The notes under the pieces are model-generated. The model did not search any database. It saw only the letters and a list, made by a program, of their open reading frames with translations, and was not told the DNA's origin. Positions 1-12,707 of a stretch of DNA of 64,000 nucleotides are shown here, in pieces (position 1 is the first letter of the stretch; each line of letters begins with the position of its first letter). The stretch covers positions 186,001 to 250,000 of the forward strand of contig VUYV01000193.1 of NCBI GenBank assembly GCA_008711295.1, written 5' to 3'. This stretch comes from Anarhynchus alexandrinus (lineage: Eukaryota; Chordata; Aves; Charadriiformes; Charadriidae). A program made the position numbers and the translations under genes.

Positions 1-561
1 CAATTTTTTAAAGTATAGACTGAAAAATATTTAAAAACATTTGTGGCAGGTAATTATTTTCACTGAAAACAGTCCATGCTCCAAACATGAAGTGGATAAG
101 GAGCGGTCATGAATGTGGGCTGAATTATGAAAGAAAAGTTTAACAGAATAATGTTTTTAAAGATTACTAGGATATATTAAAGAACTTGACAATTATCAGT
201 TGTGAGAGGAGTAACACAAAAGATGATGTTACTCATTAAAATCAGAACACAATTTATCAGCTGGTGGACAAGTGATTTTTCTGAACTGATGGAACAGCTG
301 AGCCAGGTTGCATGGAAGAAGAGGATTCCACTATCCACAGTCAAGTTTCTATTTCACTGAAAAAGACTGAAAAGGCTGCTCTCATCTCTAGCGACATGAC
401 ATTCTCCCACAGCAACGACGTTTAGCTTGTGGCTAGGGGCATCTTGTTGTTCTAAACAAACCAAGTGGTCATGGCATGAAAGTGAGCTTCACATACCACA
501 CTCTGCTAGAGGTGGCCTGTGAGAAGTCTGTGTCCTAATTGTTTCCCACTGCTTTCCTTAC

Positions 562-798
562 CACCCAGACAAAGCCCCAGTTTGATCTGGATCTCTCTGA
601 GGGCATTATTTTCCAGAGAACTCTTAAATAATTCCTGGTCTCTATGTGCAAGTAGAATTTCAGGCAGCTCTGCTTCACACCCCAAAATATTAAGGTCAAT
701 CTCATGGTTTTGCCAGGAGAAACTCATGATTTTCAGATAATTTGGTTGGCAGCAATATACATAGGACTGTCTTAACTTGCACCAGGGAGACCTGTTCT
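562..798 (-). CDS. Candidate internal exon, unknown gene
   Basis: On the minus strand a 237-base segment is fully open. It is preceded by a pyrimidine-rich acceptor (TTTGCTCTTTGTAG) and followed by a good donor (GTAAGG). The reading frame enters with 2 leftover bases and leaves with 1, giving about 78 codons. The translation is mixed and charged, for example ILGCEAELPEILLAHRDQEL and NNALREIQIKLGL, and shows no motif I recognise. The open frame continues upstream of the acceptor, so part of it may be chance. Its entry phase does not match the exit phase of the candidate exon at 3881-4148, so an exon in between would be needed or one of the two is false. Seen: open frame and splice-like borders. 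Inferred: that it is an exon. Confidence 0.3.
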
Positions 799-3700
799 CT
801 ACAAAGAGCAAATACAAGGTAAGGCTAGTCAGAGAAGAGTCCCTCCTATCATCAAAGCATTTTTCTTTATCTGTCTTATCAGCAGTTGCATAGGGCAGGA
901 CCTGTAATTCCTGCAGTCTGGTGATCTCCCATGCCTAAAGAGCTCAAAACTGGATTCTGCAGCACCATTTTATAACCATTTAGAAATATGTGATCTTTAG
1001 CTGAGAAGCGTAGAAATTCCTTAGTCAACCAGTTGAGCATCCTCTACTGTTACACATCAAATAAACCCGAGTACTAAGGAAAAAAACCAACCTATAATAA
1101 ACCTAAAATTTTCATGATATTTAAATTCTGAAAATTATCCCTCCACCTGAAATGCATAAGCAACACACTGTAAATACCCGAATCAACTTTTGCACAGGAA
1201 AATACCCAAAGTTCAGACCCCTATCTTAGATTTTCTTCACTGTATACAGGGCTTGCTTTCATTCTTAATTCATATTGATGAAGAGAAATTACAGTCAATA
1301 ACTTTATCTCAGAATGAGACCTCGGCACAGAAAACTTTGGATTTCTATCTGAGTTTTTAAATAATTTCCAGTACAATGGTTATTTCTTATAGAGTTGCCT
1401 CAGAATTCATGAATCTTAAATAGCATTACCCCTGGCCTTCAGGAACACATAACTAGGAACTTTCGGAAAATTTTAAGAGGTATGTTCTTTAAATTAGGAT
1501 GTTTCCTTAACCTAAAGTTTTGTTTCCACTAAACATTCTAAATGCATATTCTCCATTATACTTTAATTAATTTGCTCTAGTTCTTAAATGATTTTCAATA
1601 TTTTTTCCAGAAAAAGGAAGAAAACCGACATAATTTAGGAATTGAGAGTTTCATACCTCAGTGGCTTTCTTTGAATATTTTTGTTACTGTAATCTCAGCT
1701 ATTGGCTTTGCACAAAACAGAAAACAATAAAAATATAAATCTTCCTCTGGCTTCTAGTAATTCCCCCACCCTGAAGTTAATGACAGTAGAGCTACACCAA
1801 TAGATTTGGGGTTTAGTGTTTATATTGAAATGGAAAATCTAAGACCTAATGGCTACAGTATTAAAACGCTAAATGACATTATTTGCAAGGATGGAAATAT
1901 AACTGAAAGCTAAGGAAAACATCTCTGTGAGCCATTTCAATGACCAAGGTAAAGCCTACAGACTGCAGAAAAAAAGACATCCACTATGGTACAGCAAAAA
2001 GGTGACATACTGTTTTGTATTCTTCATTGGACATTGACTATCGCAAGCTAAGATATTTGGGCTAAGACACTTTTTAACACACAAGCTTGCAAACAATTGC
2101 TTAAAACTGCCTCACAAGCAGGTAGTGTGAGTATTTCCTCTTTAAGCATATTTGCTGTAGTAGCTATTTATAAAAAACAACAGCTCTTTTGATGTCTCCA
2201 ACTTTTGCTGGGAATTGCAAGGTATTATTATAGAACCATTGCTAAGACCTTTAAGGCATAGGCCCAGAAAGCTACTGTGGCCATTCTCTCATCTATACCA
2301 TAACAGACTTATGTGGCACCTCTGTAAATGCATCTCTTCTCCCAAATGGTTATGGAATTGCGGGGTTATTACTTTTCACATCAGAATTGAATCAACCTCT
2401 CAATGCTCTCAACTGCCCACAGAAACAGTCATACATGTTCTTTTTTTGAAGAGTGAGGACACATTTTTCAGACCGTAACTTCTAAATCTGGATCCCCAGC
2501 CTGAATTTTCCCAGAAAGCATCAAATCAGCTCATGTCATCACTAGGGGAAAATACAAAGTTTAAAGATTTTTATAAATGATAATTAAGACACTAGCTGCA
2601 CAGCTTTCATTGAGGCTCTGTGCGCTCACTGATTTTGAAAAGTTGCAAACAGATAAACCTACGCTATGCTGGTCACAGGACCCCTAAAAAGAAAAAAAGT
2701 GGAAGATTTATTGGGGAAGTATGATAAATGAGGCTGTTTTCTCTGTCTCACTTGTTAGAAAAATATCTTTGCAGTAGATTTCTCATTAGATACAGCATGA
2801 TCACAGGGGAAATTACAGGGAAAAAAAAGGGTTGATCCTATGAATTGAGAAAGACTGCTCTTGAAATTGTGCTTTCTGTTCTGGAAAACCATATCTCTGC
2901 CACTGCAACAGTTTTTGCATCACTCCAACCATGCCACTTGCAGCATTTTTTCTGATAGATTAGTAATCATGTACTCTTTGTTCTTGTAGATGCCTTACCT
3001 GTTATCCTCAGCTTGATAGACAAAGATGCCAAGCACTCATGATTGCGTCTGAGGTCAATAGTTCCCCTCTCAAGTTATTGCTAGGTCATGTGAGGTGAAT
3101 TGAAAAAAACGGATCCTTGTGCCTCAAACAAGAGCACTCAAGAAAAGCAAACGCTTTTGACATTCATGTCTGTCAGCTTGGAGTCTACACCCATGAAATA
3201 GGAACAATACCCTGTATATGCCTCAGGAATTTAGGAAAACAAATTCACTAATATTTAAGAAACAGAAATTTAGAATAAGTGCCAGAGAAAAACTCTTGCT
3301 GAGATCAATTCTTGTCTTTGAAATAAAGTCTGCATAGCACACAGTAAACAAATCATGAGACCACACATACATTTAAAATATTTCAGGCAAAATACAGAAA
3401 AGTTACTTCAAGCTCTTCCATACTACCTCTTCCTTACTGAATCAGTCATGCACAGAAAATAGTATGTGCTTCTGTAGTTAAAGATGGTATTGCAAAGAGA
3501 TTAAGTTGGAATAAATGTTCCTTAAGTCATACCTAAATGAAGAGTGCAAAATCATATTTTCTGGGCGATATTCTTTCAGTGTAGCTGTGTTTTCATACAT
3601 ACACGGCTGCACAGAAAGATCACAGGAATGACAGAGCACCCTTGTGAAATAATAATAAAAAAACAACGCTACCATGAAGTCAAATCTACAAATAATTTGC

Positions 3701-3880
3701 AGACTACTTTCTGCTTGTGTGAACACAATCACAATACACTTACAAACAGGCATAAGACCAGCACAGCTCAGAAAACAACAAGTCAGTTCGCTGTTACAGA
3801 CGTAACGGTAATAAAATGCTGCTTGCTTCTCCGGACCACAGATCATAAATGGTTTTAATGCATAACAATTTCAGCCATAC
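799..3880. other. Single-copy AT-rich sequence, no gene seen
   Basis: AT-rich DNA with only short open frames. Two overlapping frames of about 105-120 codons lie at 3478-3858 on opposite strands, but they have no splice borders or protein-like composition. No repeat family was recognised. If the candidate exons on either side belong to one gene, this would be intron. Confidence 0.5.
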
Positions 3881-4148
3881 CTCCTTGACGAGTGGATGAG
3901 GGTAGCGGAAGACTGTCGCTTCCTGTTCAGTGAATCTGTATTGTCCTGGCAGTAAAGCCGTTGCTTGATACAATTCTGAACTGTCATAAAATTACTCACA
4001 GTGGCAGAACAGAGTGTTGATTTTGGCTGATCTGAAATCTCTTTTAACAGTTGTAAAGCGCTAAGGATAACTTGTCTGAGAGCAGATAGTTTAGCACACA
4101 GTGGATTATTTAATACCTTCACACCGTTTGTTAACCGGAATCTTTGAC
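3881..4148 (-). CDS. Candidate internal exon with two open frames
   Basis: A 268-base minus-strand segment lies between an acceptor (TTGTTGCTCAG) and a donor (GTATGG). One frame is open throughout, about 88 codons, with stretches such as KLSALRQVILSALQLLKEI, which looks helical, and ends RKRQSSATLIHSSRR. In the last 100 bases a second frame is also open and reads LYQATALLPGQYRFTEQE then ATVFRYPHPLVKE, which looks equally protein-like. That frame is closed by a TAA further upstream, so it would need a later acceptor (ATGACAG). I cannot tell which frame, if either, is translated. No family was recognised, and neither frame joins in phase to the exon at 5172-5291. Confidence 0.3.
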
Positions 4149-5171
4149 CTGAGCAACAAGACTGATCTAAAGACATCCACCCCATCCTTCCAAAGTCCTA
4201 GCTTTACATGCTCCCACCAATGATAATTGGCTAACATTCACTCATGCACTGAGAAAGGTAACTCTGAGCCTATGAGAAAAAGTTGATTTCAAAGGTGGTA
4301 AGTATGGCTGTGCCAACACTTAATTGCTACAGAATCACTTTCCTTTTCTATTGCTATCCTATGAAGTCTTTATTTCGAACTTTAATCCCTAGAATACATC
4401 ACCAATTCATGGTAATATCAGATGCTAACGCACCACCACTTCTGCTAAACCACAGTGTGTTGTACATCATAATATATCAGCCCTTGGAAATATCACACCT
4501 ACAAATTTAATGCAGTTTAAAATCAGCTGGCTTGCTTTATTTCATATTAAAGTATGATTAAGCATGACTCCCAAGTTCTTTAATTCCACATCCTTTTCTT
4601 CAAAACGTCAGAAAATTAGCTGCTAGACAGATGTGAAATCCTTCAGGCCTGAAGCAAATATCTTGCCAGGCATATATGGAACACAGTGAAAATATATTTT
4701 TCACAAAACTGTTTTCCCCATTTGTTACATTCCATGGTGCATTTTATAAAATTATTCTTTTCAAAACATTATTTATTTTTTACATAACCTGTGAATTTAA
4801 CTTTACTCATTCATATTGAATAAAAAATAAACTCTCCTTGCATGTGCAAATCAAACAATGGTAGCAAATTAAACTGCCAAAATTCTGAATGAGAAAAATT
4901 TTCATTAGAAAGCAAATGACCAATCTGTGCTTCTTTTGAAGAAGTCTGTCCTTAAAATAATGAAATCTCATATGCATTTGACACCCATCCTACAAACAAG
5001 TCTTAATTTACATGGAATTTCCAATAATTTTAGGGTGACATTTTTATGTAGCATATCTAATTTTTTAATTTTTCCATAAATTAATTAAGCAGCATGAAAG
5101 ACCTATCACAAAAATCTGTATTTCTGCAAGCATTTCTGATCAAGTATTTTAGAATAATAGAAGATTCCTAC

Positions 5172-5291
5172 CGGATCTTCTGTTTTGTGGTTATTCAGCA
5201 AATCAGATAGGAAATCATCATGAAGACTTTCTCTCCGAATCAATGTAAATTCACGTAGGAAAACTGCTCCTTGATTTTGATCTCCACAAAC
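5172..5291 (-). CDS. Candidate 120-base internal exon, unknown gene
   Basis: The minus strand shows acceptor TTTTCCTTCTAG, then exactly 40 codons, then donor GTAGGA. The segment is phase 0 at both ends, and the other two frames carry early stops. The product reads VCGDQNQGAVFLREF, then TLIRRESLHDDFLSDLLNN, then HKTEDP. Composition is charged and balanced like a soluble protein, unlike the Leu/Phe/Ser-rich chance frames around it. This is the best single exon candidate in the window, but I do not recognise the family. A 65-base splice-flanked frame at 10577-10641 would join it in phase, which is weak support. Seen: frame and borders. Inferred: coding status. Confidence 0.4.
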
Positions 5292-8200
5292 CTAGAAGGA
5301 AAACATGATATTAGGAAAAGCAAAATTTTAATTCTGTCATAGACACAAACACAATATCCAGATAAATCAGACTGGAAGATTAAAATGTCCATTAATGGTC
5401 CTTTTCCTTCCATTACTGAACTCATTCTAACCTGTCAGAATGGCCATTAATGAAGAAAAAAGACATGCATTTAAAGAAAGTCAATAAGTTAATGAATAAC
5501 TGCCTTTTACATAAGATTCTGTTGTAAAATAAGTTTCTATACTGTTACTTACAGTTATGGTTTAATGGCAGTTAACAGTTAAAATCTCTTTTGTGAAATG
5601 AATTAATATTGAGACTGCATTTTTACTTTTTGGAACAGATCATGTTTGTCCAGCATTTTGACTGCTCTATCATAAGAAGTTAGAGCTTAGAACTTCTGAG
5701 CGCCAGAAAAAAATTATATATAAGTACTTTAGCTAGCAAACTTAAATATGCACATGCTTTCAAAATCAGTTAAACTAACTTTACACCTATTGTTTTCAAG
5801 TTTAGGTAGATATATGAGCTACTTGAGAAAGAGGTGGTTTCTTAAGCTAGTGTCTAAACAATACCTATCAAAATGTCCTGGATACTATTATGGCATTGTT
5901 ATAGTTTTTGGAAATAAATAATGAGAACAAGTCCACATAATTTTCATGTTCCCACAACCTTTTATTGTTTGGTTATCCAAGCCAAAGAAAGACTTTTTTT
6001 AGCTATAAAGTACAGTTTAAATGTTGGAACTGGTGAATTATCAGGGAGGATTTTTTTTACATATTAATGGAATACATTGCTTCTCATTAGACTGACTGTA
6101 AAGAATTCCACTGCAGGAGAAATACCCGTAAAGGTTGTTAACAACCAGAAACAGGGAGTATATCATCAACTGGAAATCCAGTAGATTTTTCATTTCTCAG
6201 CACTTCACAACATATTTTGAAGGTGACTCAGCTTGAGAGAATAATATGTTTTATCAAAATGGCTAAGAAAGAATATTTTGTACTTTAGTATTTGACAACA
6301 GAGACTGAAACTCTGGTATGAATTAGGCAAGTGTAACAATCATAAATACGCTAATTATATGAGATACTGATTTCCTATAAAGGTATGCAAGGTACACATG
6401 CATGATAATTGTGGAGTTTGGAGTTTCTGGTTATCATTTTCTGTTTCTCCATCTGAAGGACAAGATACTATAATCGGGAACGGTAGACACGGTGTTTCCT
6501 CACGTATTTAAGCTAAGCACAGGACTTATGAATGGACTGTTGTTATTACTCACAGGTGCTGCATTACTAAACTTACGTTACTAAGAAGAAAGTCCACGCT
6601 TTGCTGCTTTTATTATGACTCTTTCTTGTATTCATCCTTCTGCATAGCCAGATGCCATAGTTATCCTGGCTCTACTTATCCTAGCTGAGAAGTTCAGGGA
6701 AAAGGAAGGGCCTGTGAGTACCTTGAATATGATGTGTAGTGTCCAGGGGGAGGATGAAGTGTAGACTGGCTTTGCCACTCCCTACAAGTGAGTTGGTACG
6801 GCGGTTTGGGAGGAGGCAGTCCTCCCTGCCAGCTGGGAAGTGAGATCAGAGCCTGCTGCAAAGCTAGTGCAGCTATAACGGGGTGACTAGCAGGACATGA
6901 GCTAATAAAATTGAAGTGGGGGATGGGAGTATATTAATATGAAGTGGGTAATGGGAAGAAGTAAGAGTCCCTGAATCCAAACTTCATACTGCTTAACACA
7001 GCAGACATTTTCTTTGACGTAAGCCTCTTGTGTCTAGTAGTAAAATACAGGGCACCTAATTCTTTTGGTTGCTTTGAGCTCCTCTGCAGTAGATTTTAAG
7101 TTAAAAAAAAATGAAAAAAGACACTTTCCATAAAAAGGAACAGAGTTTTACAAGTGTGGGTTTTTAAAATCTATACTTAGCTTCCCGTCTTGTGGATAAC
7201 ATTGAGAGATACACCCACTGATATTACTCTTATATTATTGAGTCATGGCAATGAAGAATCCTCAGGGATGTCAGAGGAAGAAACATGTATGTGTCCAAAA
7301 GAAAAAGAAGCCCTGCTACTGACACATATTCCTTTTTAAAAAAAAATTATGGACAAATCACTATGTTACAAATAAAAATGTCCTTGAAATAGCTTGTATT
7401 TAATAAAAATGTTTAATCCCGGGAGTGGCAAAAAATATTTGACAATAAAAGTTATTTCAAGAAAGGAAGTAAGTAGTTTTATTTAACTTTTAAGTAACAG
7501 TCTCTACTTGTGATTTTAAGCACTTATAGTCAGCAAATGTGATGATAAAACTACAATTAATTAGCTTTTCTTACAATTTTGTGCTTCTTATTTCAGAAGT
7601 CAAGTTACAAACAGTGTAAAAAAGTTATTTCCTCACCAATGATCCATCTTCCTACTTCGCTTATTTTTCCCCTATACAAATACACTCGGATTTGCTAAGT
7701 CTTTTCCTTATAAAAGCAGTCATCTTCCTGTTATTACAATTTCTAACTGGTTTTCAAAAAGAAAACAAACCTGCTGAAGTACCATGTTGTCTTCCTAAGT
7801 TAACAATAGTTAAAATAAAGACTTGATAAAGAATGTGTTTACAGTAACAGTAATCTCAATAAAGTATTGCTAACCTTTAGAACTTAACTATTTAACATAT
7901 TAATATTAATGCTTTAACTGCTGATAATTACACTGGAGGGAAGTAGATGCCAGAGGCACTATTCAGGAAGAGCAGACAGACCAAGAGAACTAAAAAAAAC
8001 ATTGGGAAACTGAGGATGAAAGAAGATGAGAACTGAAAAACAAGAAAAGAAATAATGAAAGCATGATTTTTTAATATTTTTTTTTTACTCAGCAAATCTG
8101 AATGATAAAATCCCAAAAAAAGGAGAGAACTGAAATGCACGCAGTCTTCTAAAAAGGGTTATTCTCCTCTTGATTTATAGCATACACTTTTCTGCTTTGA

Positions 8201-10576
8201 GCAGTAGTTCCTCTTGGGTTCACTGTAATTTATACATCTGCTGATGAAACTTAGTCCTAGTAGAATATGGCCATCCTTACTAAGAGAGCTGGAATCAATC
8301 CTTTTAAGATGAGTGTAAGTAAATTGGATTAATATCCGGAAAGAATGTTTTCCGTTTTTCAAGTTTCGTTACAGTCTTGGTTACACATATATCACCATTT
8401 CATTCTCTTGGGAAACCTATTATCATTGTAACAGAGCCACCACATCTCTCATCTCTGTTCCTTCAGTTTATGATCAGATGAGCTTAGAAAACAGTCCCCA
8501 AAAATAAGGCAACTGAACCCTCCTTAACCAGTGAGCAAACCATATGAAGAAAGAGTGGCCTGACATAAATCTGACCTTAGCAGCAGCAATCATCTGCAGC
8601 AAGATGTGGCTTTTCAAAAACCTGCAAACAACACTGGAAATGAGGTTTCACTAACGCATACATGAAGATCAACAGCACAGCACATAAATTTCTCAGCATA
8701 AGGAAGCTATCTGGGTATTCAGGTGCCCAACTACCATAACAAAGGAGACTTATGAAATTGAGGTGAGACAAAATTCCAGCAAATACCGAAGCAATAATGT
8801 TTTTCTTGTTTTAGCTGAGTTCCTGCCTCCCTTAGATCAGTGCAAAAAATGAGTTGTTCTGCTAGATCCAGTGGTGTGAGTCCATGGGGCAGAAATCTTT
8901 GACGAGCCAGGCAGACAAACACAGAATTAGAAAATAAAAGGCCTAATACAAGCCAGAGGGTAGAATGCATTCCAGACATCAGAGTCTAAGTTTTCTTGCA
9001 CTTGAGTACTGTCCTGCTGTGGATCATCACTGTGCTTCATTAGTTTTGCTGTGACCAGCAATAAACTACTAATAATTCTTCCTTAGCACGGTGTATTATT
9101 GATACTTTGCTGAATTCAAGAGGCACAGAAATAACAATAACAGGCCAGGAATCTGATGCAAATAATCGTGGTGCCTTCAATAACACCATTCACAGCACAG
9201 AGGCCAAGGGATTCCAATGTATCTCACTCACAAAGCAGAAATATCAAATGTGGCCTCAAATATTTATAATTAACTATTTGGCCACATCGCAAGAGTAGTT
9301 TTAAGGTGACAGTTGTTCAGCCAAAGCTTTTCTTATTTTGGATATTCAAAGCCCAAAGCACCCAGAAAATTATTAATAACATCAAAACGTGAGACAAAAG
9401 AATATGTACTGGTTTATCAAAAATGCTTCTTCTGACAAAACTATTTTAAAAATAAATAATAACTGTTTTTTTTGCGAGGCCTAGAGTGTCTTGACAATGA
9501 TAATAAGGATTACTTTTCCTTATTGGTAATATTGTTAGGCATGAATCTCTTGGATATTATGACAGAAATTAATTAGAACATAAAGCATATATAGATACTA
9601 GAAAGGTAGCAATGACATTTGTAGTGAGGGATGAGGAATGCAGGCTTTTAACAAGCCAAGTTAATGTGCAACACCCTTTTGGTTGAAACGTCATTCTAAA
9701 CAGCATAGCAACTTGGACATGTATTTCAGCTCTGAACAGAAGCTAACAACATTCCACTTTATTGCCTGCACCCTTCCAAGTGAAAGAATGCCACACTTTT
9801 ATATGGGTGACAAGAGCTTTACTGCATCCCTCAGCCCTGCAAGACACAATCACGTAAGAAGGAAAGGCATCCTAGAAGACTCACAGGTGTGTCTAAGCAG
9901 CTGCTAGCTGCCAAATGACCTTGATTAGTACCAGTGGTGCCTCAAGAAAATGTTTAACAAAATCTCATAGGGAGTTCTGAAATAAGAAAATTATTATTGT
10001 TGCCTTTAATCTTCCATGGTTTTGTGCTGCAGTTTTGATCCACATTTTCTTTTTCTTTATTCTCCAAAATAGAATTAGGATGGGTAGAGGGGGGTACAAG
10101 CCCAATACCGGGTCCCAAATTTAGAAGTGATTATAGTCTGGGTCCAAATCTGAATTCTAAAAGCTGTTAGTCTTTACTGAAGTCCAAGTAAGAACTGAAA
10201 ATACGCAGATATTTTACAGCCTGATTCTGCCACTGTTAATCATTCTGAACACTCTTCATTCCTCCATGGAGAGCCAGAAAGCTATGCACAATTTAAAATC
10301 TATTCTGTATGCTTCCTCCTGGGAATTTCTTGGGTATGAGCACATTGTGTTTTTCAGAGGAATACATGCAAAAGGATATACTACCCTATTTAATTAAGGA
10401 CATCACTCTCCAAATGTTATGTTTCTGTATTACACATCAATACACTAGTCCTTCAGAAATGTTCAAAATTTTCCAAACAGATCTTCTAGGTCCCCATAGG
10501 GAACTATGCAGGCCCAGGAAATCAGAGAGGCTCTGTCAATGCATTTGTAATAGGGTTTATAATTTGAAGCCTTTAC

Positions 10577-10641
10577 TGTCATAAAGTCAGCTCTTGCTTT
10601 AAACCGAAGGAGAATGCTTAAAAGACTAGGAGAATCCATGT
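10577..10641 (-). CDS. Weak candidate mini-exon
   Basis: The minus strand has a pyrimidine-rich acceptor (TCTGTATTCACATTAG) followed by 65 open bases and a donor GTAAAG. The frame reads MDSPSLLSILLRFKARADFMT minus its last residue, with 2 bases at entry and phase 0 at exit. The exit phase matches the entry of the exon at 5172-5291. At 21 codons the open frame is not significant by itself. It is listed only because of the phase match and the good splice borders. Confidence 0.15.
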
Positions 10642-12480
10642 CTAATGTGAATACAGAGATAAGGTAGACTCCAAAACAAAAAATCTGATTTTTAGGCAGA
10701 GGTAGCAATCCGTCCAGCTTGGATTTTTCTTTCTTTTTTACCTTTGCGTTCTCACAGACTGAACTAGGGCTGAGAAGATGACTGTTCCCCCCCATGAAAA
10801 TTCCCTTCCCTTCTATAAAATTTAATTCTGTTTGGATTCAGTCCAAATAAATGCCAAAAAAACCAACAAGAACAAACCAAAAAAGCTTTATCTTCTTCCA
10901 TTTTTGTGAGGTCAGATAAAATGATTAGTTTCATTTCTGTGCCACTGTAACAAAACTGAAGGAAATTGTGGGCTATTGTAATAAATCTGCTACAGCTGAC
11001 GAGGTTTAGTTCCCAGTGACCCGATAGCCCAGTGATGAAGGTGCTTACGTGAGTGTAGATAGCTTTCACATGAGCATCTCCTTCACTGGCATGCTGGACA
11101 GTCACCTACTGGAGTGGTGTCACTATATAGAAAATATTTAACACCATGCGAGAAGTCAGGAGAAAACTGAGGTAATTGTAGACATGACTCTCAGCAAGTA
11201 GAAAGATTATAAGAAAGTAGTCAGATTCTTGGGGTGTTCTCTGTGTTTTCCTCTCACCTTCAATTCTTTATTACCCTCGGAGGAAGTTCAACATCTCTAC
11301 TGAAGGTAGAAGAGACACTTCCCGGTCTAAGCTAACTGCTATCAGCAGGATTTCTTTCCTGTTAGTTTGGTTTGAAGGGGAGTTCTCTTTATTCACATAG
11401 ATATTTTTTTTTTCTAAGGTAACCTTTAGAGGTTAGATTCCCAGCTTTCCTTGGTGTGGATAGTTAGTAGCTATTTCTTGCCTTACAACCCTTACATTTT
11501 ATGGCTTTGATTCTCAGATTGCTAACTTTCTTTTAAATGAAATAAAGGGTTGTCTAGATTTACAAATTAAATCAATCCTAAACTAGCATTTCTCACTACT
11601 GCAATATCTTCTTCTGACATCTCAAAATAGGATTGCATGTCCTGGGAAGGGTAAGTTATATAACAGAAACAAACAAACAAACAAAAAAAATCTTTGCCCC
11701 CATGGAAAACAAATTTTTCCTGAGACCTGAATATCAACAACATTGTTTTCTGATTCCAGTCTTTCCAAACAGTGATGATATTATTGTTTCTGAATTAACA
11801 GCGTGTCTCTTAGGAAACTGGCTACTGTTTGTAGTGGTTTTGTAGGTTTAGAATTTTTAAAGAGAGAAAGAGGTTCTTATTTGGCCTCTCTGAAGGTACT
11901 CACAAAGTGCCTCAAAATACAAACCCAAATAGCAATTTATTTCCCAAGGGAATGTTTTATTCAACGGTGAAATGTTCCCACCAGAAATCTTTTTGCTTGT
12001 CTTGAAATATATTTAATCTTTTTTTCTTTCCTCCCTGCCTTTCCACAGAGACTGAATTCATGATTATCTTAATGGTAATGCCCTGACTTCTTTTAAAGCT
12101 CTGTGAAGGAAATGTGGCTTTGTGCTAATTATTTTCAGTTCTTAAACAGCCACAATAGAAGAGTCTGGTTAATGTATTCATTGAAGGAATTATTTAAGCT
12201 CCATTTCAGTCTCTCATTATAAATGAACAAAAGAAACAAAAAGTGATTTGCACTCAAGAATTACAGCATGAAGTGTCCCTCAAACAAAACCACCAGCTAC
12301 TAGCATCTTGGACAGACATTAGCAATGATGGGGATAAATTTGTAAAGCATGCACACGCCTACACTTGACCCACAGTGTACCAACAAGGGAGAAAGCCAAT
12401 ATGGCCCCATTAAATGGAGTGGCAAAAATGCAGAATGCACAAAAACACAGCAATTCTCCTGCTGCCAAGCAACCTTAGCC

Positions 12481-12570
12481 AAAAAAGAAGGCGGGAGGGG
12501 AGAAGTGGAGAAAGAACAAGAAAAAAGGAGGGGAAAAAAAAAGAAAAGCAGACTGTGGGGAAAAAAAGGT
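12481..12570 (+). repeat. Purine-rich low-complexity tract
   Basis: Almost pure A/G for about 80 bases on the plus strand (GAAGGCGGGAGGGGAGAAG, then runs of A and G), with only a few C/T interruptions. Such tracts can form triplex DNA and are common in introns. No function is shown. Confidence 0.8.
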
Positions 12571-12678
12571 GAAGTCACATAGAAGCAAACAAATCAAAGT
12601 TATACAATTCCTTTTAAATCCTGATGATTACAACCTTCTTTCTATCTGTAGTTAGCACAAAATGCACAGACACTAGAA

Positions 12679-12707
12679 AGCTTCATGAACAAGAGCTTCA
12701 TGAACAA
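12679..12707 (+). repeat. Two-copy 15-base tandem duplication
   Basis: The unit AGCTTCATGAACAAG occurs at 12679-12693 and again, lacking its last base, at 12694-12707. This looks like replication slippage. Confidence 0.85.

Noticed and set aside
3478..3858. Overlapping 104- and 122-codon frames on opposite strands
   Set aside because: Composition rich in Cys, Phe and Tyr with no borders or motif; both look like chance frames.
6808..6826. Small GC hairpin GGGAGGA...TCCTCCC
   Set aside because: A 7-base stem is expected by chance at this scale; no surrounding RNA structure was seen.
8731..8979. 82-codon minus-strand frame beginning with a signal-peptide-like stretch (MHSTLWLVLGLLFSNSVF)
   Set aside because: A hydrophobic start alone is common in AT-rich noncoding DNA; no downstream continuation, promoter or splice support.
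11049..11105. 19-codon splice-flanked frame (VTVQHASEGDAHVKAIYTH)
   Set aside because: Too short to be significant, and its phase does not join the next candidate at 10577-10641.
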